DNA of 64,000 nucleotides from Exiguobacterium sp. Helios. Its GTDB lineage: Bacteria > Bacillota > Bacilli > Exiguobacteriales > Exiguobacteriaceae. Below, piece by piece: positions 51,718 to 60,436 of the stretch. The DNA lies in contig NZ_CP053557.1 in NCBI RefSeq assembly GCF_014524545.1, positions 62,001 to 126,000 of the forward strand. Reading direction: 5' to 3'. Position 1 is the first letter of the stretch. Each line of letters starts with the position of its first letter. The notes under the pieces were generated by a model that did no database searches, was not told the DNA's origin, and saw nothing but the letters and a program-made list of their open reading frames with translations. Position numbers and translations under genes: made by a program.

Positions 51718-52989
51718 TTGCCACGTACTGTTGTCTCCACGATTCAGTGGTTTTTGTTTATTATTTGTACTAACATTGCCCCGCCACTCGCGATTGCTGC
51801 CTCATTTGAACTATCAAGTGCAGATACCCTCGCTTTCCTCTCACGTTGTTTATTCGTTTTTGCGATTTTAAGTCTCATTCAAGTGTTATTCGGCCACCGT
51901 CTGCCGATCATGGAAGGCCCTGCCGGTATTTGGTGGGGAGTATTCGCGCTTTATTCTTCCATCGGAATCACCTTGTACGGCAGTTACTCCAACACGTTAC
52001 AGTCGTTAGGTTTTCTTCTCATCTTAAGCGGGATCATCTGTATCATTCTCACCCTGACCGGGGTGCTTCGTCGACTCGTTCCTCTGTTCACACCACAAGT
52101 CATCGGTGTTTATATGTTACTGTTATCGGCTCAATTATCCGGTTCGGTCATGAAAGGATTGCTCAATATCGAAGACGGAAAGATTCAGGTGCTTCCTGCC
52201 GTCATTTCTGTCTTAACCGTCATCATCTCACTTTATTTAGAACGTAGCGATCGGTTGCGTCAGTATGCGTTATTGATCACCCTGCTCGTTGGTTGGAGCA
52301 TGTTTGCTTTGATTGGTCGTGCCGAAATGCCGACGTTCGACGGTCCGTTCTTTACCTTCCCTGATTTGATGCCGTTCGGTGGTATTCAACTCGACTGGAG
52401 CTTACTCCCGACAGCACTGATCATCTCATTGTTGCTGATGACAAACGTCTTGGCGAACATCAAAGTCATTGAACGAATCATCAGTGCAAAACGTGGTGAG
52501 CAAGTGAAGGGACAAGTCGCGACAGCCGGCGTCACAGCCGGAATCGGGCAAATTTTCGCGGGAATGTTCGGAACGGTCGGTCCCGTTGCGATTTCCGGGA
52601 CAGCCGGTTTCATCGCTTCAACCGATAATACGGATCGGAAGGCCTTTGCGATTGCCAATGCCATTTGTCTGTTCCTCAGCGTCGTCACTCCGTTCGTCGG
52701 ACTGATTGCAAAGATTCCGGTCGCTGTCGGATACGCAATGGTTGCTCCAATCGTCGCCGGAATGGCGATTATCGGGGTCACGGAAGCTTCGCGGGAATTG
52801 AATCGCCAGACCGCCATGATTACGGTCGGCTTACCGGTTCTAGTCGGAATCGGTGCCCTGCTTCTTCCGAAAGGTGCCACTTCCGATTTGCCTCCGCTCG
52901 TCACGACATTGATGTCGAATGGTCTCGTACTCGGAACACTCGTCGCCCTGCTCGCAGAATCTTTACGTCATATTCGTACAAATGATTGA
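51718..52989 (+). CDS. NCS2-type purine/pyrimidine permease
   Basis: A 423-residue membrane protein with about 12-14 helices. The pattern SIGITLYGSYSN, GIGQIFAGMFGTVGPVAISGTAGFIAST and GMAIIGVTEASRELNRQTA matches nucleobase:cation symporter-2 proteins, the xanthine/uracil permease group. The nucleobase is not predictable. It begins at TTG 51718, 11 nt after GAAAGGGG; no nearer ATG is in frame. No purine riboswitch was seen upstream. Confidence 0.82.
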   Translation: MPRTVVSTIQWFLFIICTNIAPPLAIAASFELSSADTLAFLSRCLFVFAILSLIQVLFGHRLPIMEGPAGIWWGVFALYSSIGITLYGSYSNTLQSLGFLLILSGIICIILTLTGVLRRLVPLFTPQVIGVYMLLLSAQLSGSVMKGLLNIEDGKIQVLPAVISVLTVIISLYLERSDRLRQYALLITLLVGWSMFALIGRAEMPTFDGPFFTFPDLMPFGGIQLDWSLLPTALIISLLLMTNVLANIKVIERIISAKRGEQVKGQVATAGVTAGIGQIFAGMFGTVGPVAISGTAGFIASTDNTDRKAFAIANAICLFLSVVTPFVGLIAKIPVAVGYAMVAPIVAGMAIIGVTEASRELNRQTAMITVGLPVLVGIGALLLPKGATSDLPPLVTTLMSNGLVLGTLVALLAESLRHIRTND

Positions 52990-52990
52990 A

Positions 52991-53019
52991 TTGCAAAAAA
53001 AAACCTTAAATGTTATATT
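52991..53019 (+). promoter_or_regulatory. SigA promoter of the secreted AT-rich gene
   Basis: TTGCAA (52991-52996) and TATATT (53014-53019) are 17 bp apart, beginning right after the permease stop codon. Confidence 0.75.
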
Positions 53020-53053
53020 AAAACAGTTAAAAATAAGCATTTGGAGGTTTAAG

Positions 53054-53563
53054 ATGAAAAAAATCACAAAGATTTTAAGCGCTACCCTACTTTTATCGAC
53101 TTCTCTTGTACTTGTAGGACCTAAATATACTCAGGCATTAAGTGGAAATGAAGGTACATATTTCTATTATGCTCCTGCGGCATCCCCTGTTTACAAATCA
53201 AAAAGTTACGGTGCATGGGAAGTCGAATCTAAGACAATGCACGGTCCACAGAAAATGATTGTATCCGAGAAAGTAAAAACCAATTGGAGTGTTACTGGGG
53301 CAGGTGAAATTTCAAGGGGTTCTATTAAGGGATCTTTAGAAGGATTCTTCGGTAAAGATAAAACTATAACGGTGAATTCTGAAAAATACATTCCAAAAGG
53401 GAAAAAAGGCACTTTTAAGACTCGTATTGTGTACAAGAACTATACACAAAAATACAATCAATGGTTTACTACAGATGGTCATCGTAGTAAGACGGGAAAA
53501 ACAAAAACAATTAAAATCAAAAAAAAATATAATGTAGAAGGTAAGATCAGTATTACTAAATAA
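53054..53563 (+). CDS. Small secreted protein of unknown function, AT-rich
   Basis: A 169-residue protein with a clear signal peptide (KKITKILSATLLLSTSLVLVG, cleavage near QALSG at residue 32). The mature part is rich in lysine, tyrosine, glycine and threonine and appears beta-rich (SGNEGTYFYYAPAASPVYKS, IPKGKKGTFKTRIVYKN). I do not recognise a family. The gene and its flanks are markedly more AT-rich than the surroundings and use A-ending codons, suggesting recent acquisition. GGAGG precedes the ATG; it has its own promoter. Confidence 0.75.
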   Translation: MKKITKILSATLLLSTSLVLVGPKYTQALSGNEGTYFYYAPAASPVYKSKSYGAWEVESKTMHGPQKMIVSEKVKTNWSVTGAGEISRGSIKGSLEGFFGKDKTITVNSEKYIPKGKKGTFKTRIVYKNYTQKYNQWFTTDGHRSKTGKTKTIKIKKKYNVEGKISITK

Positions 53564-53920
53564 CAGCTTACACAGAAATCCTATAAAACAACTCCAGTAT
53601 GAATAGAGAGCACTGAAAAACCTCGTGCTCTTTGAGCGTGATCAAGAGAAAAGACGATTGATTTCCGAGTTAGTCGGGTCAATCGCCTTTTTTTCTTTTA
53701 AAGTTTTTCAGTACCCTCGTACGAATATGGAGTTTTTTTGATCTATTTTCGAAGTAAAATATTCATCACGAAAAATAAAAATCATTACTATAGCAGACAG
53801 TTTGATTGTTTTAACTGTCTGTCATAGTAGACGTTGTACAGTACCTTTTTTTATTCGATTGAGTCTCACAATACCAGAAGCATTGAAACAGACCATTTTC
53901 CATACCTCATCAGTATAAAA
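53564..53920. other. AT-rich convergent intergenic region with several inverted repeats
   Basis: No gene is seen in these 357 bp. AGAGCAC/GTGCTCT (about 53604-53632) and CGATTGA/TCAATCG with a T-run (53655-53692) are terminator-like hairpins for the secreted gene. A larger imperfect inverted repeat, ACTATAGCAGACAGTT with AACTGTCTGTCATAGT (53787-53802 and 53813-53828), follows; on the minus strand it ends in a T-rich stretch and may terminate the peptide transporter gene. Confidence 0.6.
53655..53685 (+). terminator. Intrinsic terminator of the secreted protein gene
   Basis: CGATTGA (53655-53661) pairs with TCAATCG (53679-53685) and is followed by CCTTTTTTT. Confidence 0.7.
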
Positions 53921-55414
53921 TCAACGGATTCCTTTCATGAGAACTTGGAGTTTTTTCGAAAAAACAAGCAGTAGCAATCCGAAGAACACTGCAACTAAGC
54001 CTGTGATACCAAAATACATGACTTCCGTATCACGATCATAAAACTTAACGATTTGAGCATTAACGGCTTGTCCTGTAGCATTTGTCATAAACCATAGACT
54101 CATCGTCTGTGCCGAAAATGCAGATGGAGCCAGTTTTGTCGTCGCCGATAAACCGACTGGAGAAAGAAGAAGTTCACCGATCACAACTAGCAGAAAACTA
54201 AATACTAACCAAAGCGGACTGACCAATCCTTCTGTTCCGAACAATAGACCTGGAATCATCATGACGATGAAGGATAAGCCGGCAAATACTAAACCAAACG
54301 AAAACTTTTGAAGTGTTGTCGGCTGGCGATCCCCAAGCTTAATCCAGATACTTGCAAAGACTGGTGCTAGTGCAATAATAAACAGCGGATTGACGGATTG
54401 GAAAAGTGCCGGGCTAAATTCATATCCGAGGAAACTTAACTCCGTACGTTGATCGGCAAATTTAGATAATACATATGTTCCCTGTTCTTGAATGGCCCAA
54501 AAAATAACAGCTGCCAAAAATAATGGAATGTATGCATACAATCTTGATTTTTCATCAGAATTAATTTTAGGACTACGCAACATAAAATAGAAGTAAAAGA
54601 CTGGAATGATGACTCCAAGAATCGTCACAACAAACGAAAACGTATTAATCGTCAACCAACCGATTGTTGAAGCAATCCAGCCAAGAACCACAATACCAAT
54701 CAAAGCGAAAGAAACTACTTTATAAAAGTGTACTCTTTCTTCTTTTGACATCGGATTTAATACGTATTGACCAGCTTGTCCGAGATTTTTTTTCTTTGTC
54801 AATACAAAGACAATCAGTCCTAAAAACATACCTACTGCCGCAACAGCAAAACCGGCATGGAAACCTGCCTGCAAACGCACTCCATCTACGATAATCGGAG
54901 ATAAGAATGCACCTGCATTGATTCCTGTATAAAAAATACTAAAACCAGCATCACGTCGGCTATCCGTTTTGCTGTACAGATCACCTACAATATTTGAAAC
55001 GTTTGGTTTCAATAACCCTGTCCCAATTACAATCAAACCCATTGAGAAGAACAGTGCTGTAGCGCCTGCCGGTAAGGACAGAACGATATGTCCAGTCATA
55101 ATCAATACACCGCCGTAAAATACAGTCCGTGATGTTCCTAATAAACGGTCGGCTATCCATCCGCCGATGACACCGGACATATAAACTAATGATCCGTAGA
55201 TCGCCATGATGGAAGACGCCATTTTTTCGTCGATTCCAAGACCACCATCTTTTACAGAGTAGTACATATAATAGATAAGGATGGCACGCATCCCGTAGTA
55301 GGAGAAGCGCTCCCAAAACTCAGTAAAGAATAACGTGAACAGTCCTTTTGGATTTCCGAAGAATCCTTTTTGCGGAACAGTCTTGTAGACCTGATCGCGA
55401 TCAAACTCTGCCAT
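53921..55414 (-). CDS. dtpT: Di/tripeptide proton symporter (POT family)
   Basis: A 497-residue membrane protein with about 14 helices. FFTEFWERFSYYGMRAILIYYM carries the ExxERFxYY proton-coupling motif. GGWIADRLLGTSRTVFYGG, GLLKPNVSNIVGDLY and DAGFSIFYTGINAGAFLSP are the PTR2 signatures. It imports di- and tripeptides with protons. AAAGGAG precedes the ATG at 55414. Monocistronic. Confidence 0.95.
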   Translation of the reverse strand: MAEFDRDQVYKTVPQKGFFGNPKGLFTLFFTEFWERFSYYGMRAILIYYMYYSVKDGGLGIDEKMASSIMAIYGSLVYMSGVIGGWIADRLLGTSRTVFYGGVLIMTGHIVLSLPAGATALFFSMGLIVIGTGLLKPNVSNIVGDLYSKTDSRRDAGFSIFYTGINAGAFLSPIIVDGVRLQAGFHAGFAVAAVGMFLGLIVFVLTKKKNLGQAGQYVLNPMSKEERVHFYKVVSFALIGIVVLGWIASTIGWLTINTFSFVVTILGVIIPVFYFYFMLRSPKINSDEKSRLYAYIPLFLAAVIFWAIQEQGTYVLSKFADQRTELSFLGYEFSPALFQSVNPLFIIALAPVFASIWIKLGDRQPTTLQKFSFGLVFAGLSFIVMMIPGLLFGTEGLVSPLWLVFSFLLVVIGELLLSPVGLSATTKLAPSAFSAQTMSLWFMTNATGQAVNAQIVKFYDRDTEVMYFGITGLVAVFFGLLLLVFSKKLQVLMKGIR

Positions 55415-55533
55415 ATGAACGGCTCCTTTCGTCTACCTTCGATATGTGCACATTGTCCAATCTTTTTCCCGCTTTCCCCAAACGATAAGCATGAACGAAC
55501 GAATTGAACGCAAATACACTGTTTTGCCTGAAT

Positions 55534-55563
55534 TGTCTCACTTCTTTTTTTGTTTGTGAGACA
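55534..55563. promoter_or_regulatory. Inverted repeat upstream of dtpT
   Basis: TGTCTCAC (55534-55541) and GTGAGACA (55556-55563) form an 8-bp inverted repeat with a T-rich 14-nt centre, about 120 bp before the dtpT start. It may be an operator or the terminator of the NAD-binding-protein operon. Confidence 0.35.
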
Positions 55564-55650
55564 GCACTATATCATTCAACCGTAAATCATTTGAGGAGTC
55601 AAATATTAATTTCGGTACACAAAAAAGAGTGATACGAAAAATCCGCTCAC

Positions 55651-56286
55651 TCAAGTCTGCATCTCTTTTGATTCAACAATCGTTACTCCTGGTGGTTCAT
55701 GCAGCGTATGATGAATCATCGCCTGCGCGACCTTCGCCGCTTCAATCGGTGCGTACGGGCTGCGCCGCAACAATGGACGTAACACAGTGGATACCCGGGC
55801 CGCCGCCTGTTCGCCAAAACGGAATTCATCCCGCTCGCCTAACAATAACGAAGGGCGGAAAATAAGTAAGGCATCGTAACCGAGTACGCGTAATCCATTT
55901 TCCGCGTCCCCTTTGACACGGTTATAAAATGTTTTCGCATTCGGATGGGCGCCGAGTGCCGAAATCAGAGCAAATCGAGTAGCCCCTAGATCAAGCAATT
56001 CCCGTCCCACTTCAATTGGATATGTATAATCCACGAGACGAAACGCTTCTTGCGACCCAGCCTGTTTGATCGTTGTCCCCAGCGCACAGTAAACGTGGTC
56101 GACTTCCGGTAATTCGATTTCCGTCACATGATCAAAATCAATCACCCATTCTTCGAGTTTTTGATGAAATCGATTCATCGGACGACGTACGAGAACATGT
56201 ACTTCCTGATATTCATCATGCGCCAATAGTTGATCGACCAGTTCTTGCCCCACTAAACCAGTCGCTCCTAAAATAGCTGCTTTCAT
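55651..56286 (-). CDS. NAD(P)-binding Rossmann protein (NmrA/HTATIP2-like)
   Basis: A 211-residue atypical SDR. MKAAILGATGLVGQELVDQLL is the nucleotide loop, DHVYCALGTTIKQAGSQEAFRLVDYTY and FALISALGAHPNAKTFYNRVKGDAE are typical of the HTATIP2/oxidoreductase group, and LLIFRPSLLLGERDEFR follows. The exact reaction is unknown; related proteins act as redox sensors. It overlaps the ATP-grasp gene, whose GAGGAGG lies 7 nt from the ATG at 56286, and is the last gene of a three-gene unit. Confidence 0.82.
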   Translation of the reverse strand: MKAAILGATGLVGQELVDQLLAHDEYQEVHVLVRRPMNRFHQKLEEWVIDFDHVTEIELPEVDHVYCALGTTIKQAGSQEAFRLVDYTYPIEVGRELLDLGATRFALISALGAHPNAKTFYNRVKGDAENGLRVLGYDALLIFRPSLLLGERDEFRFGEQAAARVSTVLRPLLRRSPYAPIEAAKVAQAMIHHTLHEPPGVTIVESKEMQT

Positions 56287-57512
56287 CATCCATCCTCCTC
56301 TTGATTTTCACGTTGTCCGATCGGTAAGAAATAAGATCGATTCCCCGTAATCCGTTCACCTGCCCGCACCCCGACAGCACTCGGTCGCCCGCCAAGCACA
56401 AATACACCAAACATATATGCGACTTCTGTTTCATCTTCTAATGACCATATCGGTAATTCCTGATAACGTTGATACACGGCAGACTGATCGCTGAATGAAC
56501 GTTGTTCGTTGCTGAACAGGACATTCCCGTCCCCTTGACGGACAGTAACCGTATCCCCTTCCCGTCCAAAGATTGGTTTTTCAACAAATGCCTGATTTTG
56601 ACGTAAAAACGGCTCCGGACTCAAATAGGTCGGTAAGAAATACTGAGCAATAATCTCATGATCACGCCCGGTCAAATAAGGATGGTCTGTTTCATGCAAG
56701 AGCCAAATCAAGGCCAAGACCGATTTTGCCTGCATCAGAAAAGCCGACGGTGGATTGATGATTTCAAGCAATCCCATCTCGACGAGCTGCAGCAACAAAT
56801 GTCCCAGCTCTGTTCCGTCTTCATCACGGTCGAGTAAAGCCATCTCAATCGGAAACGTCTGCCGGTACAGAATATCGATTCGCCGTCCCTGTTGGTCATA
56901 CAACCCATCTTCTGCCCGTATCTCAAGTTCGTCAAGAGGACAGTATGTAGCACCGGCAACAAATTGTTGCAGATACTCTGTCGTCCACCGGTCTTCGATG
57001 TTGTCTCCGTGTGACGTGAAGACGACGTGCGGCTGTTCGTGACGAATCCTGTGGCTTGCCGCCTTCACCGCACGATCAACGCTGTCCGCCAACTGTTTCG
57101 CTTGTCCGTCATTAATTGATCGAAAACCCACTTTTCGCGCAATCCGATCATTGACTTCAAAGGACTCCTTAATGAATGTCGGCGTATCCGCATTCCATTC
57201 CATGATCGAAATCCGATGATTTGTGACAATGAAATCGAAGCGGCTGATGACTGATAAAGGACGCATCGTCTGTAACCGTAAAAACGGTAAAGCATCCTTT
57301 GGAAAACCAAGTTCAATTAATCCGTCGTCATCCATCGTCCAAAGAATCGGAATCACTTTTTCAAAGATGGTATACGCTTCTCGTGCCGCTGTCCGCAATG
57401 CCTGAATCGTCTCGTTCGAAACGGGCATCACTTCCGCCAAAGCGTAAATTTCCCCATCCAGCACATCCCAAAAAGCGTCGATATCCCCGTACAATTCCTG
57501 TCGTGTCCTCAT
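56286..57512 (-). CDS. Glutathionylspermidine synthase-like ATP-grasp enzyme (YjfC/YgiC-like)
   Basis: A 408-residue protein of the glutathionylspermidine synthase C-terminal family. RFDFIVTNHRISIMEWNADTPTFIKESFEVN, VVFTSHGDNIEDRWTTEYLQ, CPLDELEIRAEDGLYDQQGRRIDILYR and PIFGREGDTVTVRQG are the family blocks, with the ATP-grasp acidic residues in ALIWLLHET. No amidase domain is fused. As in Enterobacteria ygiB-ygiC, it is paired with a small Cys/Ser-rich lipoprotein gene, 4 bp overlap. The peptide or amine substrate is unknown. Confidence 0.87.
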   Translation of the reverse strand: MRTRQELYGDIDAFWDVLDGEIYALAEVMPVSNETIQALRTAAREAYTIFEKVIPILWTMDDDGLIELGFPKDALPFLRLQTMRPLSVISRFDFIVTNHRISIMEWNADTPTFIKESFEVNDRIARKVGFRSINDGQAKQLADSVDRAVKAASHRIRHEQPHVVFTSHGDNIEDRWTTEYLQQFVAGATYCPLDELEIRAEDGLYDQQGRRIDILYRQTFPIEMALLDRDEDGTELGHLLLQLVEMGLLEIINPPSAFLMQAKSVLALIWLLHETDHPYLTGRDHEIIAQYFLPTYLSPEPFLRQNQAFVEKPIFGREGDTVTVRQGDGNVLFSNEQRSFSDQSAVYQRYQELPIWSLEDETEVAYMFGVFVLGGRPSAVGVRAGERITGNRSYFLPIGQRENQEEDG

Positions 57513-57847
57513 CCGCCGAAGAAGCCGGACGATGACCCCGTCCCAAATCCTTTTGTCTTGGCATTATAACTTTTGACGTCCTTTGATCGGGGTGTGTACC
57601 CTTTCGTTCGCATCGCACTATGCATCAAGGCGCGTGAAGCAAAGTAACTTCCTCCCCAGTAAAAGAACCCCGAGTGTGTCGAGCTTGAATCATCACAATA
57701 CCAAACACCTTCATCGTTATCATATTCATAATCATCACAATCCGGATCATCCGGACGTTCCGCTTTTGCATTGTCCGATCCACATCCACTGAGCGTCGTT
57801 CCGATTAATAACGTAGCTGCAAGTGTTGCCTGCTTCATCCAACTCAC
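57509..57847 (-). CDS. Small lipoprotein linked to the ATP-grasp enzyme
   Basis: A 112-residue lipoprotein. QATLAATLLIGTTLSGCGSD gives the lipobox cysteine. The mature part is acidic (DDPDCDDYEYDNDEGVWYCDD), has a pair of cysteines and ends in a Gly/Ser-rich tail (TGSSSGFFGG). It resembles the YgiB/YjfM-type partners of glutathionylspermidine synthase-like proteins, which may be the substrate. GAGAGGGG is 8 nt before GTG 57847, which is preferred over the ATG at 57838 that lacks a ribosome site. First gene of the operon. Confidence 0.75.
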   Translation of the reverse strand: MSWMKQATLAATLLIGTTLSGCGSDNAKAERPDDPDCDDYEYDNDEGVWYCDDSSSTHSGFFYWGGSYFASRALMHSAMRTKGYTPRSKDVKSYNAKTKGFGTGSSSGFFGG

Positions 57848-57980
57848 ATCGCATACCCCTCTCATCACAATTTGTTATTCTAAGTATACGCTTTTTCCAC
57901 CAAAAAAGTTTCTAAGTCGTTCCGGAACTTTTTTTGTTAATGCCAGTAGAATAACGAAGAAGACTTGAGGAGGAAATCAA

Positions 57981-58427
57981 ATGTCACTTGCCTATTATGT
58001 CGAAGATCAAAATGAGTTCAAATCAATTTATCAATACAGCCGCTTTGCCATTGAACCGGAGGAAATCATTGCGCATCAACTTTGCGAATTTCATATCATC
58101 GAAGGTCACTTATATGAGTTGCGTTCCAATGAAATGGACGGCGAATACGATCAGTTAATCGTCGATCATGTGGAAGCGTCTCCCCGTGATCCGGCGGACC
58201 GTGTCTATCCGCCGCACCAGATTCATCTCGAATTCCGACGCTTCCAGGAAAGTGCTTCACATCCGGTCATCAAGACAGTGACCGTCCCGAATCATATCCA
58301 GGCCATGCGCTTTTTAGTTAAAGATAAATTGAGCGTACCCGATCACGGCGTCTTTGAACGAGACAGCTGTGAAGTCGATTTAGACCGAAATTGTTACGTG
58401 ATTTATTTAGGCGAAGAAATCATTTAA
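57981..58427 (+). CDS. Hypothetical 148-residue protein
   Basis: A soluble acidic protein (MSLAYYVEDQNEFKSIYQYSRF ... NCYVIYLGEEII) rich in beta strand with no signal or membrane segment. I do not recognise the family. TGAGGAGGA precedes the ATG. It lies divergent from the lipoprotein operon and is followed on the same strand by a very small gene and an ABC-F gene. No terminator is obvious at its end. Confidence 0.65.
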   Translation: MSLAYYVEDQNEFKSIYQYSRFAIEPEEIIAHQLCEFHIIEGHLYELRSNEMDGEYDQLIVDHVEASPRDPADRVYPPHQIHLEFRRFQESASHPVIKTVTVPNHIQAMRFLVKDKLSVPDHGVFERDSCEVDLDRNCYVIYLGEEII

Positions 58428-58513
58428 TGAAAGAATTAAGTATAGTTCGTTTTCAAGACAGGTTTTTTTTGGCATACTAGAGGATAAGAACGAATTAATC
58501 GAGGTGAACACAC

Positions 58514-58687
58514 ATGAGCGAACAACCAAAAAAATTGTCTCTTCAAGAAGCAATGATTGAACAATTAAAAGCAAAAAAACAATCACAGACAAAACGTCCG
58601 ACCGGTTTGCGCGGAACAGAAACAAAACAAATGACAAGCCAAAAAACGAAAAAAACGAACAACCAGAAAAAACGGACAGGCGTCTAA
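58514..58687 (+). CDS. 57-residue basic, Lys/Gln/Thr-rich protein upstream of an ABC-F gene
   Basis: A short gene starting at ATG 58514 with GAGGTG 7 nt upstream. The product begins MSEQPKKLSLQEAMIEQLKA and continues with K/T/Q-rich sequence (KQSQTKRPTGLRGTETK, SQKTKKTNNQKKR), net strongly basic and probably disordered except for the first helix. I do not recognise the family. A basic tail of this kind could bind RNA or ribosomes, which would fit the ABC-F gene 27 bp downstream on the same strand, but that is inference. Confidence 0.65.
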   Translation: MSEQPKKLSLQEAMIEQLKAKKQSQTKRPTGLRGTETKQMTSQKTKKTNNQKKRTGV

Positions 58688-58714
58688 TTGAATTCGTGAA
58701 ATAAGGGAGTAACT

Positions 58715-60271
58715 ATGAGTATTTTAACGGTATCAAACTTAAGCCATGGTTTTGGCGATCGTGCGATTTTCGAAGATGTCTCGTTTCGTCTGTTAAAAGG
58801 GGAACACATCGGTCTTGTCGGAGCAAACGGTGAGGGTAAATCGACGTTCATGAACATCATTACTTCACAGCTCGAACCAGACGAAGGAAAAGTCGAATGG
58901 GCGAAACACGTTCGTGTCGGCTATCTGGATCAGCATGCTGTTCTTTCCAAAGGACTCACGATTCGTGACGCCTTAAAAGGAGCATTCCAATACTTGTTCG
59001 ACATCGAGCAGGAAATCAATGATCTGTATACAAAAATGGGTGAAGTCGAACCAGACGAACTCGAAAAAATGTTAGAAGAAGTCGGTGTCTTACAAGACAT
59101 CTTGACGAACAATGATTTTTATACGATTGATGCGAAAGTCGAAGAAATCGCACGCGGTCTAGGTCTTGATGAGATCGGTCTCGATCGTGATGTCCAGGAA
59201 CTAAGCGGCGGACAGCGGACAAAAATCCTGCTCGCGAAGCTGTTGCTTGAAAAACCAGACATCCTGTTACTCGATGAGCCGACCAACTACTTGGATGTGC
59301 AACATATCGAATGGTTGAAACGTTACCTCAATGATTACGAAAATGCGTTCATCTTGATTTCACACGATATTCCATTCTTGAACAGTGTCATCAACTTGAT
59401 TTACCATATGGAAAACCAAGGACTCAATCGTTACGTCGGTGATTACGACAACTTCCTGACTGTCCATGAGGCGAAGAAGAAGCAACATGAGTCAGCCTTT
59501 AAACGTCAACAGCAGGAAATTTCCGAGCTGAAAGACTTCGTCGCCCGAAATAAGGCCCGTGTCTCGACACGGAACATGGCGATGTCCCGTCAGAAGAAAC
59601 TCGATAAGATGGATGTCATCGAACTCGCGCAGGAACGTCCGAAACCTGAGTTTCATTTCCAGACAGCCCGGACACCAAGTAAGTTGATGTTCGAAGCGAA
59701 AGGACTTGTCATCGGATACGATGAGCCGCTTTCCCGTCCGCTTGACTTGATGATTGAGCGCGGTCAAAAAATCGCGTTACACGGGGCAAATGGTATCGGG
59801 AAGTCGACGTTACTCAAAAGTCTGCTTGGTGAGATTCCTTCGGTTTCCGGTACAGTCGAACGTGGAGAAAATCTTCACATCGGCTACTTCGAACAGGAGA
59901 TCAAGGAAAAAAATTCGAATACGTGTATCGAAGAGATTTGGGGCACATTCCCGTCTCTGACACAGCAGCAGGTCCGGGCTATGCTCGCGAAATGCGGTCT
60001 GATGACGAAACACATCGAATCGAAAATCGAAGTCCTCAGTGGTGGGGAAAAAGCGAAGGTCCGCCTTTGTAAATTGATGAACACAGAATCCAACATTCTT
60101 GTTCTCGATGAGCCCACCAACCACTTGGATGTCGAAGCAAAAGAAGAACTCAAACGGGCTCTTCAGGAGTATAAAGGAACGGTTCTGTTGATTTCACACG
60201 AACCTGAATTTTACGAAGCCGTCGCAACGGATTTATGGAATTGTGAATCGTGGACGACAAAAGTGTTCTAA
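58715..60271 (+). CDS. ykpA: ABC-F family ATPase (YkpA/YbiT-like)
   Basis: A 518-residue protein with two ABC domains and no membrane segment. Walker A motifs are GANGEGKST and GANGIGKST; signatures are LSGGQRTK and LSGGEKAK; Walker B sequences are LLLDEPTNYLD and LVLDEPTNHLD. The linker between them (AKKKQHESAFKRQQQEISELKDF ... ARNKARVSTRNMAMSRQKKLDKM) is the ribosome-interacting PtIM helix. ABC-F proteins act at the ribosome E site in translation factor or antibiotic-protection roles; length and sequence resemble the YbiT group. AAGGGAG precedes the ATG. Confidence 0.92.
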   Translation: MSILTVSNLSHGFGDRAIFEDVSFRLLKGEHIGLVGANGEGKSTFMNIITSQLEPDEGKVEWAKHVRVGYLDQHAVLSKGLTIRDALKGAFQYLFDIEQEINDLYTKMGEVEPDELEKMLEEVGVLQDILTNNDFYTIDAKVEEIARGLGLDEIGLDRDVQELSGGQRTKILLAKLLLEKPDILLLDEPTNYLDVQHIEWLKRYLNDYENAFILISHDIPFLNSVINLIYHMENQGLNRYVGDYDNFLTVHEAKKKQHESAFKRQQQEISELKDFVARNKARVSTRNMAMSRQKKLDKMDVIELAQERPKPEFHFQTARTPSKLMFEAKGLVIGYDEPLSRPLDLMIERGQKIALHGANGIGKSTLLKSLLGEIPSVSGTVERGENLHIGYFEQEIKEKNSNTCIEEIWGTFPSLTQQQVRAMLAKCGLMTKHIESKIEVLSGGEKAKVRLCKLMNTESNILVLDEPTNHLDVEAKEELKRALQEYKGTVLLISHEPEFYEAVATDLWNCESWTTKVF

Positions 60272-60286
60272 AGGTAAACACCATCT

Positions 60287-60332
60287 GACGGAAGGCCGGG
60301 ACTCGATTTTAGATCGAGTCCTGCGTTCCGTC
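60287..60332 (+). terminator. Intrinsic terminator of the ABC-F gene
   Basis: GACGGAA pairs with TTCCGTC, enclosing an inner 9-bp stem GGACTCGAT/ATCGAGTCC; seven T follow. Confidence 0.92.
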
Positions 60333-60436
60333 TTTTTTTGTGCTTCCATTTAATTCATAGACTTAATCATTGCCTTGTTCAGCGATTTGTATCAAACTAA
60401 ATGGCAGATGCAACTTTTTCTGAAGGAGTGGATGTC

